Assembly (NCBI GenBank): GCA_016190405.1
Contig: JACPQO010000126.1
Location: forward strand, 1 to 6,283
DNA length: 6,283 bases
DNA from: Chloroflexota bacterium
GTDB taxonomy: Bacteria; Chloroflexota; Dehalococcoidia; SM23-28-2; RBG-16-64-32
Direction of reading: 5' to 3'
The notes under the pieces are model-generated. The model was not told the DNA's origin. It did no database searches and saw only the letters and a list, made by a program, of their open reading frames with translations. This document shows, piece after piece, positions 5,389 through 6,283 of this stretch. Within the stretch, counting starts at the first letter, position 1; every line of letters starts with the position of its first letter. A program made the translations under genes and the position numbers.

Positions 5389-6283
5389 ACGGCCACCAGG
5401 ACCTTGTCTCCGGCGACGAGGGTGCTCTGTAGCTTCCATTCGATGCGGCGGACGGCGGCGATGACGCCGTTCTCGTTGAACGTGAGGAGGAGCTGGGAGC
5501 GGCCCTTGTCGGCGCCGGGGTTGGAGGGGTCGCCGGATTCCAGACGGAGCTCGGGGTTCTTGCCGAGCTCGAGCAGGCGGCGGTAGCCGGTGTTGCCCTT
5601 GATCTCGGCGGCGCGGTAGCTGATGGCGTCGACCACCTTGGCGCTGTTGGCGCCCTGGTCGTCGGCGTCGTAGCCGATCGCGAGGGTGAAGGACATGGCG
5701 GCGCCAGGGGCGACGTTGTAGGGCGAAGGGGCGTAGAATTGCCGGTTCAGGGTGATGGTGCCTTTGAACCCGAACTGGCCGGCCTGGGCACGGCAGCCGG
5801 TGAGGTCGGCGGCGACGGCGGCGGCGTCGGCGCCGTTGATGATGGCGGCGAAGTTGAGGCCCTGGAAGATGTGGCCGGTGGTGGCGTTCTGGACGCTGGC
5901 GGGGGCCAGGCCGTAGAGGCCGACGAGGCTGGCGACGCTGCCCTGGAGGACGAGGCTGGAGGTGTTGAGGGTGGCGATTTGCATGACGCCGCCGGCGTGG
6001 GTGCCGGTGGCCAGGATGCTGAGAGGGTGTGTGCTGTCGGCGTCGGTGCCGATGCCCAGGCCGCCGTTGCTCTGCCCGGCGGGAGGGTAGATGCGGACGT
6101 AGCCGGTGGCTTTGACGTGGGGCGTGGCGGTCTGGATGAGGAGGGTTTCCACAGCGGCGACGGTGAGCCGTATCTTGTCCTCGTCGGGCGACGCCTCGAC
6201 TTCGACGCGGGTGTCCTGGTCGGCGTCCTTGATGGCGGTGGGCGTGCCGCCGCCGCCGGAGGGGAGGGCGCCCTGGACGGCGA
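5385..6283 (-). CDS. Phage tail-fibre-like structural protein (5' end outside window)
   Basis: The last 298 residues of a longer gene are visible. A GTG at 6152 could be taken as start, but the frame stays open to the window edge and reads like protein: a GGGG linker, then TAIKDADQDTRVEVE and SPDEDKIRLTVAA. The pattern 'DADxDTxVxVE...DEDKIRx' is one I recall from repeated-domain phage tail or fibre proteins, so the GTG is most likely internal. The rest is Gly/Ala/Thr-rich beta sequence (GLGIGTDADSTHPLSILATG, then QIATLNTSSLVLQG), ending with a compact domain: YAPSPYNVAPGAAMSFTLAIGY, a helix YRRLLELGKNPELRLESGD, and a final strand pair ending AGDKVLVAV. No enzyme motif is seen. It is the first gene of the visible operon; its stop TGA overlaps the next ATG as ATGA. 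Confidence 0.65.
   Translation of the reverse strand, partial: AVQGALPSGGGGTPTAIKDADQDTRVEVEASPDEDKIRLTVAAVETLLIQTATPHVKATGYVRIYPPAGQSNGGLGIGTDADSTHPLSILATGTHAGGVMQIATLNTSSLVLQGSVASLVGLYGLAPASVQNATTGHIFQGLNFAAIINGADAAAVAADLTGCRAQAGQFGFKGTITLNRQFYAPSPYNVAPGAAMSFTLAIGYDADDQGANSAKVVDAISYRAAEIKGNTGYRRLLELGKNPELRLESGDPSNPGADKGRSQLLLTFNENGVIAAVRRIEWKLQSTLVAGDKVLVAV

Noticed and set aside
5389..5439. Upstream ATG for the zinc-finger gene
   Set aside because: It would overlap the fibre-like gene by 55 bases; ATGA at 5388 gives a normal coupled start without losing the finger.
1..6283. CRISPR array, tRNA, rRNA, insertion sequence or att duplication
   Set aside because: No regularly spaced repeats, cloverleaf-like sequence, transposase motifs or matching flank duplications were found by eye.

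Overview
This high-GC window has two unlike halves that meet tail to tail near position 1538. The left half (1-1535, + strand) looks like ordinary bacterial chromosome: the 3' end of an amidase-signature gene, a 143-base spacer that looks like dispersed-repeat DNA, and a complete alpha/beta hydrolase. The right half (1541-6283) lies wholly on the - strand and looks like part of a phage-type structural operon with a toxin-antitoxin pair at its 3' end. No taxonomic marker is present. The GC-rich codon use, the GTCATTCTGAGCG-type spacer repeat and the flavour of the structural proteins remind me of environmental Chloroflexota, but that is a low-confidence impression from memory.

Read in its direction of transcription, the right half holds seven genes. 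First is a tail-fibre-like protein whose 5' end lies beyond position 6283. Next comes a 74-residue four-cysteine zinc-finger protein that starts inside the previous stop (ATGA). An 84-residue small protein follows 3 nt later, then a 211-residue neck/adaptor-like protein. A 652-residue protein comes next, with an apparent beta-propeller-like N-terminal half and a baseplate-hub-like C-terminal half. Last are a 49-residue putative antitoxin and a 177-residue Fic/Doc toxin (HPFLDGNKR). Spacings of -4, 3, 41, 6, 39 and 0 nt, with good ribosome binding sites before several genes, suggest co-transcription. The main promoter must lie outside the window.

The most interesting points are four. The antitoxin and toxin are in one reading frame with a single TGA directly followed by a GTG start. 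The antitoxin has no recognised family, and the toxin has a 43-residue C-terminal extension. The 652-residue protein appears to fuse a sugar-binding-like domain to a tail hub. The small zinc-finger gene is translationally coupled into the structural operon. The TA pair is visibly AT-richer than both flanks, which suggests it was acquired separately. No integrase, terminase, portal, capsid, tRNA, att site, CRISPR array or insertion sequence is visible, so prophage, prophage remnant and gene-transfer-agent-like cluster cannot be told apart here.
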